This document shows positions 1 through 12,248 of a DNA stretch of 64,000 bases, piece by piece (positions within the stretch are counted from its first letter, which is position 1; the number at the start of each line of letters is the position of its first letter). The DNA comes from Turritopsis dohrnii. Taxonomy: Eukaryota > Cnidaria > Hydrozoa > Anthoathecata > Oceaniidae. A model generated the notes under the pieces. It was not told the origin of the DNA, ran no database searches, and saw only the letters and a list, made by a program, of their open reading frames with translations. A program made the position numbers and the translations under genes. The stretch covers positions 36,592 to 100,591 of the forward strand of contig BQMF02000806.1 in assembly GCA_027922465.2 (NCBI GenBank). Direction: 5' to 3'.

Positions 1-2691
1 TTATTAAAATACAATCTTTGGCTACATGATAAAACACAACACACAGATAAAAGTAACAACACTTGAAAAGAGAGCAAAAGTTCCAAATACAACTTTCGAC
101 GTGGAACGTTGGGTACGTGATTGAAAAAACATTCCATCTCCAACTCCAAAGCAGTTCCAAACATATAAGTTTGAAGCTATTCTTTTTGTATTCATCAGCA
201 TTAGTACATATCAGACCAGTTATCCACCTTCAAGGTCTACACATAGAGTTGAAAACATTTCACTCAATATGTATAATGTAGCTTCTTCCTCGTCCTCACT
301 TTCATCAACGGATGTCACTTCACTTTCATTTAATGCTAAAGTTAAAGCTGTAGGTTTTGATAGCATACATTTATCTAAAATAAAAGAGTTTCACGTTTTG
401 GACACCAAAATTGTCAGGATATCTTATGGAAACAACATCATTAGATTATTCTCTAGCTGGGAAAAGCATATTTATAAATATTATTAGGCCAAACCTAGTA
501 AGGACAGAACTGCTGTAGGAGCCTGGTCAAAGTTCTTTGTTTTGATTTGCAAAGCTGATCCAAGCCTAAATAGAAAGAATAACAGGATGGATAAACACAG
601 AGAAAATATAATTTGAATCAATAATCAGGAAGCCAATGTTTTGATATCATCGCAATTTTGCAAATTAATGAAACAAATGAAACGGATAATCAATGGTGAT
701 AATTTTAATAATAACCATATAATTCATATTTATTTCTACTCACTGTGTTAGACATCTTGATTTCAATGAATGAGAAGCTGAATGCTGGTCTAAATAATAA
801 TCAAACTTTTTAGGAAAGAAAGAACTCTTGCAACAAACATGTGAAATTAAAAAAATGCCAACAACGAAAATGATTTTAATTCCGTAAGTAAACTAATCGA
901 CATTAAACTTACTGCTCAGCAGCTTCAAAACATTTGATGTTGAAGACGATTTGGTTGAACCTTTTAATTGCTAAAACGAAAGGTCATATTCTTGAAAAAT
1001 CATAAATCGAAGGAGCCCTCAAATTCCAAACACAAAATAAATGGCAGCACATGCAGGTTATGTTCAGATCCTTGAAGAAAATGAACTGTTATTATAGAGC
1101 TGAGGGTTGCACTATGCTGATGTCAGTAGAAATAAAACAATTGAGCTATGGTCTGGGGACAAACAACCGTTTTTATTATTAACAAAGCTCTCAAACAAAG
1201 TAAAAAATGATTGGCTTCCTTGTGGAGATTATCTCACAAGAAAACCGCTGACACACTTTTTTCTCGACATTATGCTCATTATCTTTAAAGTTCAAAATGA
1301 CCCTAAAAGAACAATTAGTAAATCAGGAAACATTTACAAAAGCTACTTTTTATTTCAATGAATAAAATGTTGTAATCAAATTTCACAGTCAAGTTCTTTA
1401 CAGGAGCGCACACAGGTGAGGCGAGATATAATTTTTATTGTATTGACATCAGATCAGATTCAGTGGGTTTAAAAGAGAATTGGACAATGACTTTTGTTTG
1501 TTGCATAAATCACTGCTAAGATATAAATCATGATATAACGTTAAAACTCCCAAAATCACCTGATTTAAGTTGTAGTTGTAGTTTAGCCTTTTAGGAATGC
1601 TCTCATTCTTAGGGTGACTTGTAGCAAATTTTCCACTGAATTTTAAAAAAGATCGATGTAAACATTATTGATCATAATAATATCTACATATACAAACAGA
1701 AAATTATGTTTACTGTGAGTCAGTTTTCGCAATGCGTTTACAATATTATAGCGACACTATGAATGCTCACAAATAATTTTAGATATAATTAGATATAATT
1801 TTTAGATATAATCTTAATACAAGAAGACCCCTTTAAAAATATAATTCAAAAATAAGTCAAATGGAGAGACTTGCACGTCAAAACAGTTTTTTTCTGAAAT
1901 ATGCAAATTTACAAAACCTAATCCCAACATGCCTGTTTACATTGGAACGCTATGGAGGAGCACACTTTTTTCTAAAATAGGAAGGTGTACTTATAAGCGG
2001 CATCATTGATGATCATAAGATTAAGAAAGAGAAGGCTTCATTGTTTGATCAATTTTGACCTCATCATCACTTTTCAGGAAGACTTTCATTAATAAAATCA
2101 TGCTTCTTTTATTACATAACAGTCGAAAGTTGTTGTTCCTCACGGGGAGTTTAAATGACTTCAGAAAAGAAATATATGCCATGATGGCAAGTTACAAAAG
2201 AATTGTCAATTATACACAAGAATAAGCAGCACTTTAGAAATATGCAATACATCATAAATGCTTCCGTTTTTTATAACCTGAACCTTCCTGCCATTATCAT
2301 TAAAGGAGAATTAACGTCAAAATGATGTAATGGTTTTTGTTAAATAAATCCATTCTAAATTGTACAAGGTGACTTATTACAGAGTTTCATATTTACTTTA
2401 AACAATTCTTTTGTTAGTTGTCAAAATTTGAAGTTCAATCGAAACTCAAAAATATGACGTCACAGTTGCACTTAGATATCCAGCTGTAGTTTTCACAAAT
2501 CATATAAATGAAGTAGAAGAAGAAACTTGCTCTCTTTATGCATTTTTCAACATCTGAAGTTTTGACTATAACTTTGCCTGTGTGCGAAAAAATCTGTCTG
2601 TTAATTAGAGATTTGACTGTGTAAGCACTCAATGTTTACCTTGACTCGCATTTTCAAACATTTCAATATCCTGGTCTTGAAAGTCGATCAC
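1..2691. other. AT-rich intergenic DNA, no gene recognised
   Basis: All reading frames here are short, low in complexity and without recognisable motifs. I see a small direct repetition of AGATATAATT-type sequence near 1780-1815 and nothing else worth naming. Confidence 0.6.
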
Positions 2692-2834
2692 TTAAAGTAC
2701 GTTTCAAATGAACTTGCACAGTTTTTATAAATGCTTGGCAAATTTGAAGGTTATGAGATATTTCAAAAATTCTTTTTGCGCTGTGTCAAGCTTACAAAGC
2801 ATTTTTTATATATTTCCCCATAGGGCGAAATATA

Positions 2835-3688
2835 TGTGACGATTTCAGGGAAAATCATCACTTAGATAATTTATCGCATATTATTATCGCACCAAAACAA
2901 TAGATTTAATGCACATTTATCACATCATTAAACGATAGATTCGTCAGTAATGATAAAAGATGCGATAATTTATCGCTTATTTTCTTTGCTTTAAGCGATA
3001 TTTCTTGTGATAAAATTCTATGTTTTTAATTTATACATTCGATTTAGATTTTACATAATTACCGTGAAGTAATTAATGCGCTTGTTGAAAAAACAAATAC
3101 AACTTCGTGTTGGAATTCATTTTACCATAACGGCTATTATTCATGATATACTTCCGAATATCAGAATGTGATAATAAATTCTTTCATCTGCTACTCACCG
3201 TAATAACTTTTGTTTTACAGCTCGTTGAAAATTTAACGTGAATAAAACGTAAATAAATAAATAAAACTTGCTCTTGCCATTTTATATTCCTCTATTTACA
3301 CACGGAAACGCATGCGCGACTTACCACGAGGCCGCCGGACTTGGAATTTCAAAGGATCGCAAAGAAAGACGAAGGTATTTTTTCAAAGATCTCCATGTTA
3401 TTTTTATGTAAACAGAATACACAGCATAACAACAAGAAGATAATTATAAGTATGTTATTTTCTGTGGTGAACAATTAAGAAAGGAACGATAATGGCAGCT
3501 GAAATTGCCGACCGAATGATTCTCCGCTCTGATTGGTTATTAGAAAATTATTATAATTATGCGATATTTGCGAATTAATTAGTTTTAGTGAAGCGATAAT
3601 GATGCGATATGTGATGCGATAATTTTGCATTAATTTAATGCAAGATAGCGATAAATCCTTAGTGATGATTTTCCCCGAAATCGTCACA
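2835..3688. mobile_element. MITE with TGTGACGATTTC termini and GCGATAA motifs
   Basis: The ends are inverted over about 30 bp: TGTGACGATTTC at 2835 and GAAATCGTCACA ending at 3688. TA flanks both sides (2833-2834 and 3689-3690). The subterminal regions on both sides hold many GCGATAA/TTATCGC motifs in both orientations (about 2872-3010 and 3560-3655). It has no coding capacity. It lies just inside the left end of the surrounding 2808-5645 element. Confidence 0.65.
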
Positions 3689-4925
3689 TATGTTAAAACC
3701 AGTAGTTTCCTTCTTCTCCTTCTCCTTCTTCTCCGTTCACTTTTATAGCCGCGGTTCAGAATGGAATTTTCGCCTAGCCACCAAAGTAGATAAGAATAGA
3801 GGCTGGTCTACAGTCAAGTAGTACGCCATGTTTTTTCAGTCAGGTGCGGATGGGCTGTAGAAGATTTTTGCTTTTTCCACTAGCTTTTAAAATGATTCAA
3901 GACAATTCAACGTTATATGATGGAAATAAATCGTTTTAGTTCAGTATTGTCTTAAAAGGTTTCGTAAAAACGTTTGCAGAAACGTGTAAAAAACAGAAAA
4001 ATGTTGTTTTGCTTTTGTTGATGACAAAAATGCTATGATGATGATGATTGGTAATTAAATGCTTTGAACAGCAAACCATTGAAGCTGTGATTTCAGTGCA
4101 AAGGTGAAAATTCATTATCAAGACAGGCTGATGGTTTTATTTTTATTTTACGTCCTGATATAATGTGAACTGAATGAAAGCACATATGATGTACGTACAG
4201 CTATAAAAGGAAGCCTTTTTTATGTGGAGAACAACCAGTTCAACCAGTGTTAATTCAAAAAGTACATTACAAAAACAGCAAGTAAAAATGTGATGTCGTA
4301 TATGCAATAAGAACGTCAGAAAACCAATTACGTATAATATTTTAACAGTCAAGATTGAGGCAGAAATAACTTGAAAGAATCTGGTTGAAAAATGTGCTTC
4401 CCTGGATAGTCATTTAATCTGACAACAGAAACATAATTTACTATGGATTAATTCCATGATCACCTATACTGTTTTGATACTGTATATAATATGATATTTT
4501 AGTAAAAATTGATGTCAATTTTCCTTACACAAGCAACAAACATATATAAATCAAAGCACAATCCAACAAACAATCTGTAAATTAAATCAAGCCAGAATAC
4601 GAACTTCTATTTTCAGCTTTGTAGTGATTTGGTTATGGATGTGTAGTCTATTTTCACTACCGAAATCTGTTTTTTTGTTTCATTTAGGATTTACCATGGT
4701 CATTTTTTTAAATAATAAAATAATGGGTGTGCACATATTTTTTTGAACAGAGATGTTTATTCTGAATACTTGAATTTAATTTTATAAATTGTCACTTTAA
4801 GCCCACCTCTTTTTTGAAAATAACTCTTCTGTCCATATTTGAAGTGCTAATTTGAAGTGCTTTTGATTCTTGATAGTTATTTGCTTATATGTATTGAAGT
4901 TATTCTTCAGGGCGTAAAGCTTTAG

Positions 4926-5068
4926 TAAAAAGAGAATAACAAGAAGTTTCATTTTGATTTATAATTTAATTCAATATTTCGTCCTGCATGACGATGTTCT
5001 GCGGATGCAGGACGAAATATTGAATTAAATTATAAATCAAAATGAAACTTCTCGTTATTCTCTTTTTG
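4926..5068. repeat. Near-perfect palindromic MITE
   Basis: The left arm 4926-4989 and right arm 5005-5068 are reverse complements over about 64 bp with at most a few mismatches. They are separated by a 15-base centre (4990-5004). Transcribed, this would form a very long hairpin. No coding capacity. Confidence 0.75.
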
Positions 5069-6142
5069 CTTATCTATCTACCTTGAAGTACTTTTAATTT
5101 ATACTGTAGTATTAAAATTAAGTTTAAAATTAAGTTTAAAATTAAGCAATTTTCTTTTCTTCTTTTGTAAACCTGTATACAAACTTGATTGTATAATGTT
5201 TAAGATAGTTTTATCTTAGTTACAAAAAGCAAGTGCAAGTGTCTTCTGTTGAATTACATTGTTTTGTTGTGATTTTATGGTATAAAGGATGTGAAGCTTC
5301 TGCAAGAATAAAGATCATATGTTTATTATGCTAAAATCGCCTTACACATTGGTGCAGTTGTTAATATTTAGTTGTCTAAGGGAAAGTATTACTCAGCAAA
5401 ATTTATAAGACAAACCTTATCATTTGACCATGAACATCTTCATTTCTTAATAAGTTCAAAATAAGTTCTTTTGTGATATTGAATTCAATTCTACCCTGAT
5501 AAGTAAGGACAACATTTTTATCTGAGTATCAGGTTGATGGTAGTTATGCCATTGTAATTATTTAATGATACATTTTTCTTATGGTTATCAATGTACACAC
5601 AATTATTGATAAAAGTTTCGCAATTTTGGGGAAATATATAGTCGCATTTTTGCGAATCTTGTTTATGATCTAAAAAATTTGGAAGAATAATGAAAATGGA
5701 AGAAGAAAAACGAAAATAAAAAAAACGAGCTTTTTATAGAAAAGAGCAAAACTGCTCAATTTTTCGTGAGACAAACTTCAATCTTTCATCGTTCAAAACG
5801 CGAAATAATTTTTCAAAAAAGTGAAATAGATCGGAAGATATCATCCTTTAAAGTCACTTACGTCGCATGTTTATCGTGTTTACAATTTTGTAAGGATTTG
5901 ATGAAAACCGGGGGTGATAGATGATAGACGGCGACGGTAATTAACACTTATTATAATTGGAAACACGTTAGACATAATGACTACGTGAACATTTAACTTT
6001 GTATGTTATTGCAATCATTAGTAAATCATTTTTAACACGAGAAACAATACTTAAATCATTCAAGGTTCAGTGCTTCACAAAAAAGAACACTACGTCAAAG
6101 AACAGAAGTGTACAGTAAATATATTAACAATAAGTATGTTTT

Positions 6143-7567
6143 TTATCTGTCATCGTCACTATCATCTTCCGACGAACCACTCTCCGAGCTTGTTTCGTCA
6201 TCATCCTCACTACCAATATGGGTTATGACTCGCTCCACATCTTCATTTTCCGGAAAATCTACTTTACGAAACGCAGCTTCAACTTTCTTTGTATGACGTA
6301 TAGCACCTTGCCAATTTTCTTTAGTGACATGCCTTATTGCCTTCTCTACCAATTCTTTTACATCTTTAATCTTGAATGTCGTGTTCTTTGTGGCAACCTC
6401 ATTCTTGATTTGAGCCCACATCAGTTCAATGGGGTTCAGCTCTGAGTGACCAACGGGAAGTCGAAGAAGTTCGATTGTTTTACCACTTTCTGAACAATAT
6501 GATTTCACAATTTCTTCGAGTTGGTACTTTTTCAAAACAAACACCTGCTTTACCAACTGAAGGAGAATTGGTTTGGTATCCTTCGGTCCGTACTTGATTT
6601 CTTTCGATTTAAGCCAATCTTGAATAGCTGCTTTTTTCCATGCAGTTGTTGGTTTTTTTTAATCTTCAGTGATACACGAGTGGTACTTAGCATTGTCCAA
6701 TACAACGACGCATTTTTTGGTAGCTTTGGCAAAACATTCTCCAATATCCAATTTTCAAAGTGTAGTGCATTCATCTCCTTATGGTAGTCTCTACTACTTT
6801 TCACACCTACGAAACACTCGCAAACCGCTTCTAAAAAACCATGTTCTGACCCTATGTGATTGATGATCAATCTTTTTCCTGCTCCTGATGGTACTTTTCC
6901 ACCTTTCCATTTGGTGTCATCAATGATGTTCTTTATATCCCCTTCCTGTTGCCAAATGTGCTCCTTTGTGTGGTTAGCATTGCACCACGTCTCATCTTGA
7001 TAGAAAACTTCTGTATTCGTGATTTTGTGGAGAAAGTGATGCCTACTTGCCACAATGTTGGCCCGCTGATAAATTTGCATCTTCTTGTTCCGTTTTTTGT
7101 AAACAAAACCAAGTTTTGTTAACCAAATAAAGTCGTTTTGCTTAAAATTGGAAAATACGCCAGGTCTTGCAAATCGGTTTGAATTTTTTCCAGTGTCGGA
7201 ACTTCAGGAGGATTTTTTTTGTAGTACCCTAAAACTGTCCTCGACAACGCCTTCTGGTTAAAGTCGTCAAGAAATATCTTTTTTCTGCAACCACACTGTA
7301 CAGCTTCGGTGGTATCTCTTTTTCGCACATAGAAAACATTTCTTTTTGAGACACGACTTCAGCTCTTTCTTTTGTAGGAAAAACTTTTTCACCAAGTCTT
7401 TCTCTGGCTATTGCCTCGCTAACCCATTCTTCAATTTTTTGGATCATCAAGACTTCTTGCTCTGTGAGTTGGCTATCTCTCTGATTTCTTTTTGTTCGTT
7501 TTCTTTTTAAAGAAACCTTTTTGAGAGATTTCTCCATGAGATTGCGTTTTTGGCGTTTACCTCCCAT
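6143..7567 (-). pseudogene. Decayed Tc1/mariner-type DDE transposase
   Basis: This is the transposase of the 2692-8454 element, spread over several frames. The N-terminal segment begins at a Met at 7567 and is very basic. Catalytic motif 1, FYQDETWCN, lies in the segment ending at 7080. Motif 2, VVLDNAKYHS, is near 6685 in a frame that then meets an in-frame TAA. Motif 3, HSELNPIELMW, lies in 6143-6556 and is followed by an acidic Ser/Asp/Glu tail. At least three frame changes (about 7290, 7120 and 6700) plus the stop mean it cannot make active enzyme as it stands. The D, D, E triad is known for this superfamily and is visible here; the closest family is unknown. Confidence 0.75.
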
Positions 7568-7636
7568 TTCAAGGATTTGGTGTCTGCATTCACACTTTAT
7601 AAAGTAAAGGCTAAAATACATTATCATTTAAATGAT

Positions 7637-7799
7637 TTTTTTTTTCTAAGAAAATAAAAGAAAACGTGATACGTAGCGAATTAAATAGAAATAAAGTTCC
7701 TGTGGGCAAAATCGTCATAATCGTCGATTTTGCCCACGGGGGCTTTATTTCTATTAATTCGCTATGTATCACGTTTTCTTTTATTTTTTAGAAAAAAAA
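7637..7799. repeat. Long hairpin at the transposase 5' side
   Basis: The sequences around 7637-7715 and 7722-7799 are inverted copies with few mismatches. They meet at a short centre inside GGGCAAAATCGTC / GACGATTTTGCCC-type sequence. The hairpin lies just upstream of the decayed transposase start (7567) and inside the same transposon. Confidence 0.65.
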
Positions 7800-8134
7800 C
7801 AACTTGCTGAAAACTTGCTGAAGTTTATAAACTGTACTTGAATTTACTTTATAAAGGGTATGATAGGCCTTTTCATTTTCGAGTAGCATTTTCCAAAAAC
7901 TAAGTTTTGTTCATAGAATTAATAAGTATTTACCTAATACCTACTAAATTGGCCAGAGCCTCAATACGGTGTACTGTAAAAGTATCCCTTTGGGGTTAAT
8001 ATGAAATTTTATGACTTATGCACGGGAAGTTTAATTCTGTATATATTCTGTTGAATAGAGCCGTTTAGTGGAAAGATCATTGCTTACCCCCGGAAAATTA
8101 ATGAAATCAAAACAGAGTGAATATGTTAAAATAC

Positions 8135-8454
8135 GCGACGTAAGTGACTTTAAAGGATGATATCCTCCGATCTATTTCACTTTTTTGAAAAATTATTTCG
8201 CCTTTTGAACGATGAAAGATTGAAGTTTGTCTCACGAAAAATTGAGCTGTTTTGCTCTTTTCTATAAAAAGCTCGTTTTTTTCATCTTCGTTTTTCTTCT
8301 TCCATCTTCATTATTCTTCCAAATTTTTTTAGATCATAAAAAAGTGCTTTGTAAGCTTGACACAGCGCAAAAAGAATTTTTGAAATATCTCATAACCTTC
8401 AAATTTGCCAAGCATTTATAAAAACTGTGCAAGTTCATTTGAAACGTACTTTAA
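8135..8454. repeat. Right terminal inverted repeat of the 2692-8454 transposon
   Basis: This is the uninterrupted form of the terminal repeat. Its inner part (8135-8340) is the reverse complement of 5662-5866, and its outer part (8340-8454) of 2692-2806. The two halves adjoin here but lie 2.85 kb apart on the left, which shows directly that something was inserted into the left copy. Confidence 0.75.
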
Positions 8455-8926
8455 TTATATAAACTCCATAAAACATCATACTCTCATACCGGCAGTTAGA
8501 ATTTTGAATTATGTCAATGACTTACAGCCACGAATGCACATGTGGTAACTTCATTTAAAGTGGCTAAACTGGCACTTTCTAGCCTTTAAAAGTGTGCCGA
8601 CAACACATGTCGTTATTAAAATCTACCGGAACTCGACAGTTTGAAGATTGAAAGTACAGGTAAATATTTCTACTGGCACTTGAGATGATAACTATTTAAA
8701 GTGCCGGTAGACTTACATATCACACAAAAGCTTTCATAATGAATCACGAAAGATTCCAATTAAATTGGACTCAATAAGGACTTCTAAATAATTAAAAAGC
8801 ATTCAATTTCAGTCCCTTCCCAGAGACATGTGCGATCGCACATGCACATGCCAGCACACATGCAAATGTTTTTACACAAGTGAAATATTGCACCTGCAAG
8901 TGATGATATAAATCATATCATCACAC

Positions 8927-9100
8927 ATGCAAAAATTCATTAAGAACACAGAAATTAAACTGTGGACTCTTAACGAATGCGAAGCTGTAATTAAACATGC
9001 CGTTGAAAAATACGAAGGAGCAAAACGTTGTGTAAGGAAACTAGATGAGCTCCCTAAAAAAATCCTGAAGATCGATCTCACTGAAGATGATGCAGGATGA
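8927..9100 (+). CDS. Possible 57-residue orphan reading frame
   Basis: An open frame from ATG 8927 to TGA 9098-9100 has a balanced, charged composition: rich in Lys, Glu and Leu, with an Asp/Glu end. This looks more protein-like than the surrounding AT-rich frames. It could be an exon or a transposon remnant. I recognise no family, and nothing nearby supports a complete gene. Confidence 0.2.
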   Translation: MQKFIKNTEIKLWTLNECEAVIKHAVEKYEGAKRCVRKLDELPKKILKIDLTEDDAG

Positions 9101-11268
9101 GTATGGTGTCAGTGATGAAGATGTAATGTAAATAGGTAAATAAGTAAGAAACAAAAAGAAAGTTTAGCTGTTGCCCTCACGTAAACCTCATTTTACGGAA
9201 AAATACTCTATCGTTTTAAATTTTCAGCAATATTTCGAAAGGCTGTTGATACCTTCGTCGTCAGGCTTCGAGTGAACTGGCAGTTGACGTTTGCAATGGT
9301 GTGTCTTCTCTGATGTTTGACGTCACGCTGGTCGACTTGAAAAGTGGCTTCCAAAACTTTGTTTGCACATATTGTCCGTCATCAATACTATTGACGATAG
9401 AGCAATTTCCTCAAATAATTATTTTATTGAATATGTGAAAGATTACGAGCCACAAGCGCTATGATTTCAGAATATTACATACATAATCTACGGCAGAGCC
9501 GTAGCATTGTTGGTGAAATGATAAGGCTAACTTTGTTAGTTTCAGTGTTTAGGGTTCGCTGATAACTAGCTGACTTTAGGACGCTAAGGTTGCTAGAAAC
9601 GTCCCCTTCAGCAATGCAATATAAATTATTTTTCTATTAATCTTCATCGCACGCAATATCACTAAAAAAGACATCACCGCACGTGCAAATTCTATGAAGT
9701 ATCGCTCGTGTATCGCTCGTGTACTAATTTCTTCCTGGTAGGGCCTGCATAAAACGTATTATTATTACTGGCACTCTAGCCACGTCCTTAATTGGAATCA
9801 AACCCAAAAATTTTTTTTCATTAAATCCTCTTGTCAAGCCATAATTTTATTAGGAAAAATAAAAAATTCACTGAAAGTGCTTTTTTCCTATTTTTTTTTC
9901 TCTTATTATAAGTTCCTCTAACTTTGTTGAAAAAGTTCACAGAGGAGATTTCGTGATGTACATTACGCTCAACATATTTTTCTGCTCTCCGTCGTTATGA
10001 TTTGAGTTACCTCGTGTCGAAGAATGGATTATTTTTCATGTCTTATGTTTATTGCGACAAAAACGGGTGGCACATATTATTGATATCTTATTTACTTACA
10101 GATCGGAAAACTGCAGCAGGTAATTATTTTATTTATACTAAACAAATAGTTTGCTATACGTCTTTTCTCAGAGTAATGAAAATTTACATTAAAATGTTTT
10201 TGATTTTTTTGGGCTAAAGTCTCATAAACCTACCCTTGTCTGACACACACTACGTTTTGAGCTTGCAGGTGCATGAATGTTAATTGATAAAGCCCGTGAA
10301 AAACTGTCTGAAAATTCTTTTTGCAGATAAACAAAAATCTAATTATCGTCCGTGTAGGATCTACATCACCACTCATGTCCTAATCTTTCAAAGTAGTGTA
10401 CCCATGTTGTACGTGGTCGGTAGCTTGTGTAAAGTATTTGTCTAAGAACTAGTAATCTAGTAATCTAGAGAAATACTTTTTAGAAATAGACTAGGCCTTA
10501 TTATTTTTTTTAAATTGAATGCTTTCGGAGGAATGACAAGATATGAAGACAGACATGCAACAAAATGAAGATGTAAAAATATTTAAAAACACATTATTTA
10601 TGGCTTAATTACTTATGTACGTAGACAAATATTTGAAATTTTGATGACAGCGACGATATCTTGTTACAGCCATTTCAAAAACCATTCCGTTCAAAGTGCT
10701 TTGAAGTCTATGTGAAGTGATACACTGAATGTTAATCCTGTTTATATATCATTTAAAAGAGTTGCATTCTCCTGACAACAGCATTTACATTCAATCAACT
10801 TCAAACGAATTTGTTAAGCCAGCACCCTGAACTCTTAAGTACTACATCTTCCTTGTCAGTAGTATCAGATATCTTCTTTGGTGATATTCTGTTTCACTGT
10901 TTGCCATCCTTATCACTTCTCTATGATCGAGCAAAACTTAAGCGTAATACACGTCATATCACGTGACTACGGCTTCTGTCTTGGACCTCAGCGCTAATGT
11001 TTTTGGGTTCAATTATGAGGAATTACGAAGAGAAGGAAGATTATTTTTAGTCTCAAACAAGTTTTATTTTTATTAATTTGATTTTTTGAATGAATTTACA
11101 AAATTTTATCTGAAGGTTTGATTCCCCTTTAATCTATACTATTCTAATTTATATTATTTATATATGTTTATTCTATTGTAATTTATTTTAATTTATATAC
11201 TGTTGTACTTCTTTTTCTTTCCTTAATATATTTTCATTTTCTTTAGGGTTGCCCTTCTTGTAATTAGG
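9101..11268. other. Intergenic DNA, no gene recognised
   Basis: No convincing coding frame. Only low-complexity AT-rich sequence and scattered short repeats are visible. Confidence 0.55.
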
Positions 11269-11270
11269 TA

Positions 11271-12246
11271 CCGTAAAGCGGGGTGACTTCGATCAGCGGG
11301 GTGACTTCGATCAGTAAAAATAAACTGTTAAAACTCTGAAATTAAAGTGCGTTTTTCATATTTTTCAAGATTTTCATTTAGATTCCCATTGTAAAATATC
11401 ATCAGAATCGTCTTCAAGCGAAACGATCAATTTCTTCCGAAATTAACGACGAAAAACATCAAACTTTTCACCACTCACATTGGTCGTCGCTCTACGTCGT
11501 ATTCAAGAGTTTAGCCTGGACATTTTTGGTACACATGTGAAGTATAGAGGCTGAATGTAAAGAAAATTATTATATGTCTGAAAGAAATTCTGTTCTTCAT
11601 CGCTATATTCTGTTTTTCTTTTCCTTATTCCTTTATCGATAATATCGTGTTTATAAGAACACGAAAAAAACGAATGTTTTATATCGTTATAAGTTACATG
11701 TTCGCAAGAACTTCGTGAAAAGTCGTCGTATCTCATGGGAGATTTAATGACTTGCCGAAGAAATTTTAATAAGCGTGCTCTTTCCCCATGATGATAGATC
11801 TCAAAAATTTTGTTTGAGATACAATGAAATTTCAATGTTAATTTCGTTTCGTATTAACGAGAGTCACACATGTGTGAACGTCGTAAATATCTTTTGTTTT
11901 ACTAACATTTGCTGATCTTTTACGGTCGAACATTTACCGCGGATGACAAATGGTGGTCTGTTAATATTGTAATAATGGCGCTTTAAAAACATTGTCAAAT
12001 ATAATTATAAGTAATTTGGCGCTTCTCATAAGCTGATCGAAGTCACCCCATAATCGATATTGTCGTTTTCTTGGAAAGATCAGGTTATTTCTCTGGAATT
12101 ACAAGTTTAGTTAATGTGAAATTTTGCACTGAAATAGAAGAAATATGTAATGTAATGATTCCAAAGTTTCAGACGTAATGGTTTAGTATTTCGGAATTTA
12201 CTTTTAAAATAGTGGCAAAATTGATCGAAGTCACCCCGCTTTACGG
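11271..12246. mobile_element. MITE with CCGTAAAGCGGGGTGACTTC termini
   Basis: Inverted ends of about 25 bp occur at 11271-11295 and 12222-12246, flanked by TA at 11269-11270 and 12247-12248. The TA target duplication suggests mobilisation by a mariner-type transposase. At the left end the GCGGGGTGACTTCGATCA part is repeated directly (11295-11313), and a partial inverted copy occurs near 12034-12050. The interior has no recognisable gene. Confidence 0.8.
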
Positions 12247-12248
12247 TA

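Larger units (their letters stand above)
2808..5645. mobile_element. Element inserted in the left terminal repeat of the 2692-8454 transposon
   Basis: The break in the left terminal repeat is bounded by TATATATTTCCCCA near 2808 and its inverse TGGGGAAATATATA near 5633-5645, about 13 matching bases with weaker similarity beyond. GCATTTTT occurs just outside both ends (about 2799 and 5653) and may be an 8-bp target duplication, although three extra bases lie on the right. The interior contains a MITE at 2835-3688 and a near-perfect palindrome at 4926-5068, but no recognisable gene. Confidence 0.5.
2692..8454 (-). mobile_element. Tc1/mariner-like DNA transposon with split terminal inverted repeats
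   Basis: The outer ends are inverted: TTAAAGTACGTTTC at 2692 matches the reverse complement ending at 8454. The match continues inward for about 115 bp (2692-2806 against 8340-8454). A second inverted pair, 5662-5866 against 8135-8340, abuts the first on the right side. The true terminal repeat is therefore about 320 bp, and on the left it has been split by a later insertion (2808-5645). The ends fit a TA target duplication inside TTAA. The element encodes a decayed DDE transposase on the minus strand (6143-7567). The superfamily call rests on the transposase motifs and the TA ends; the exact family is unknown. Confidence 0.7.

Noticed and set aside
1765..1815. Possible CRISPR-like or iteron array of AGATATAATT
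   Set aside because: Only three short AT-rich copies without regular spacers; ordinary slippage repeat.
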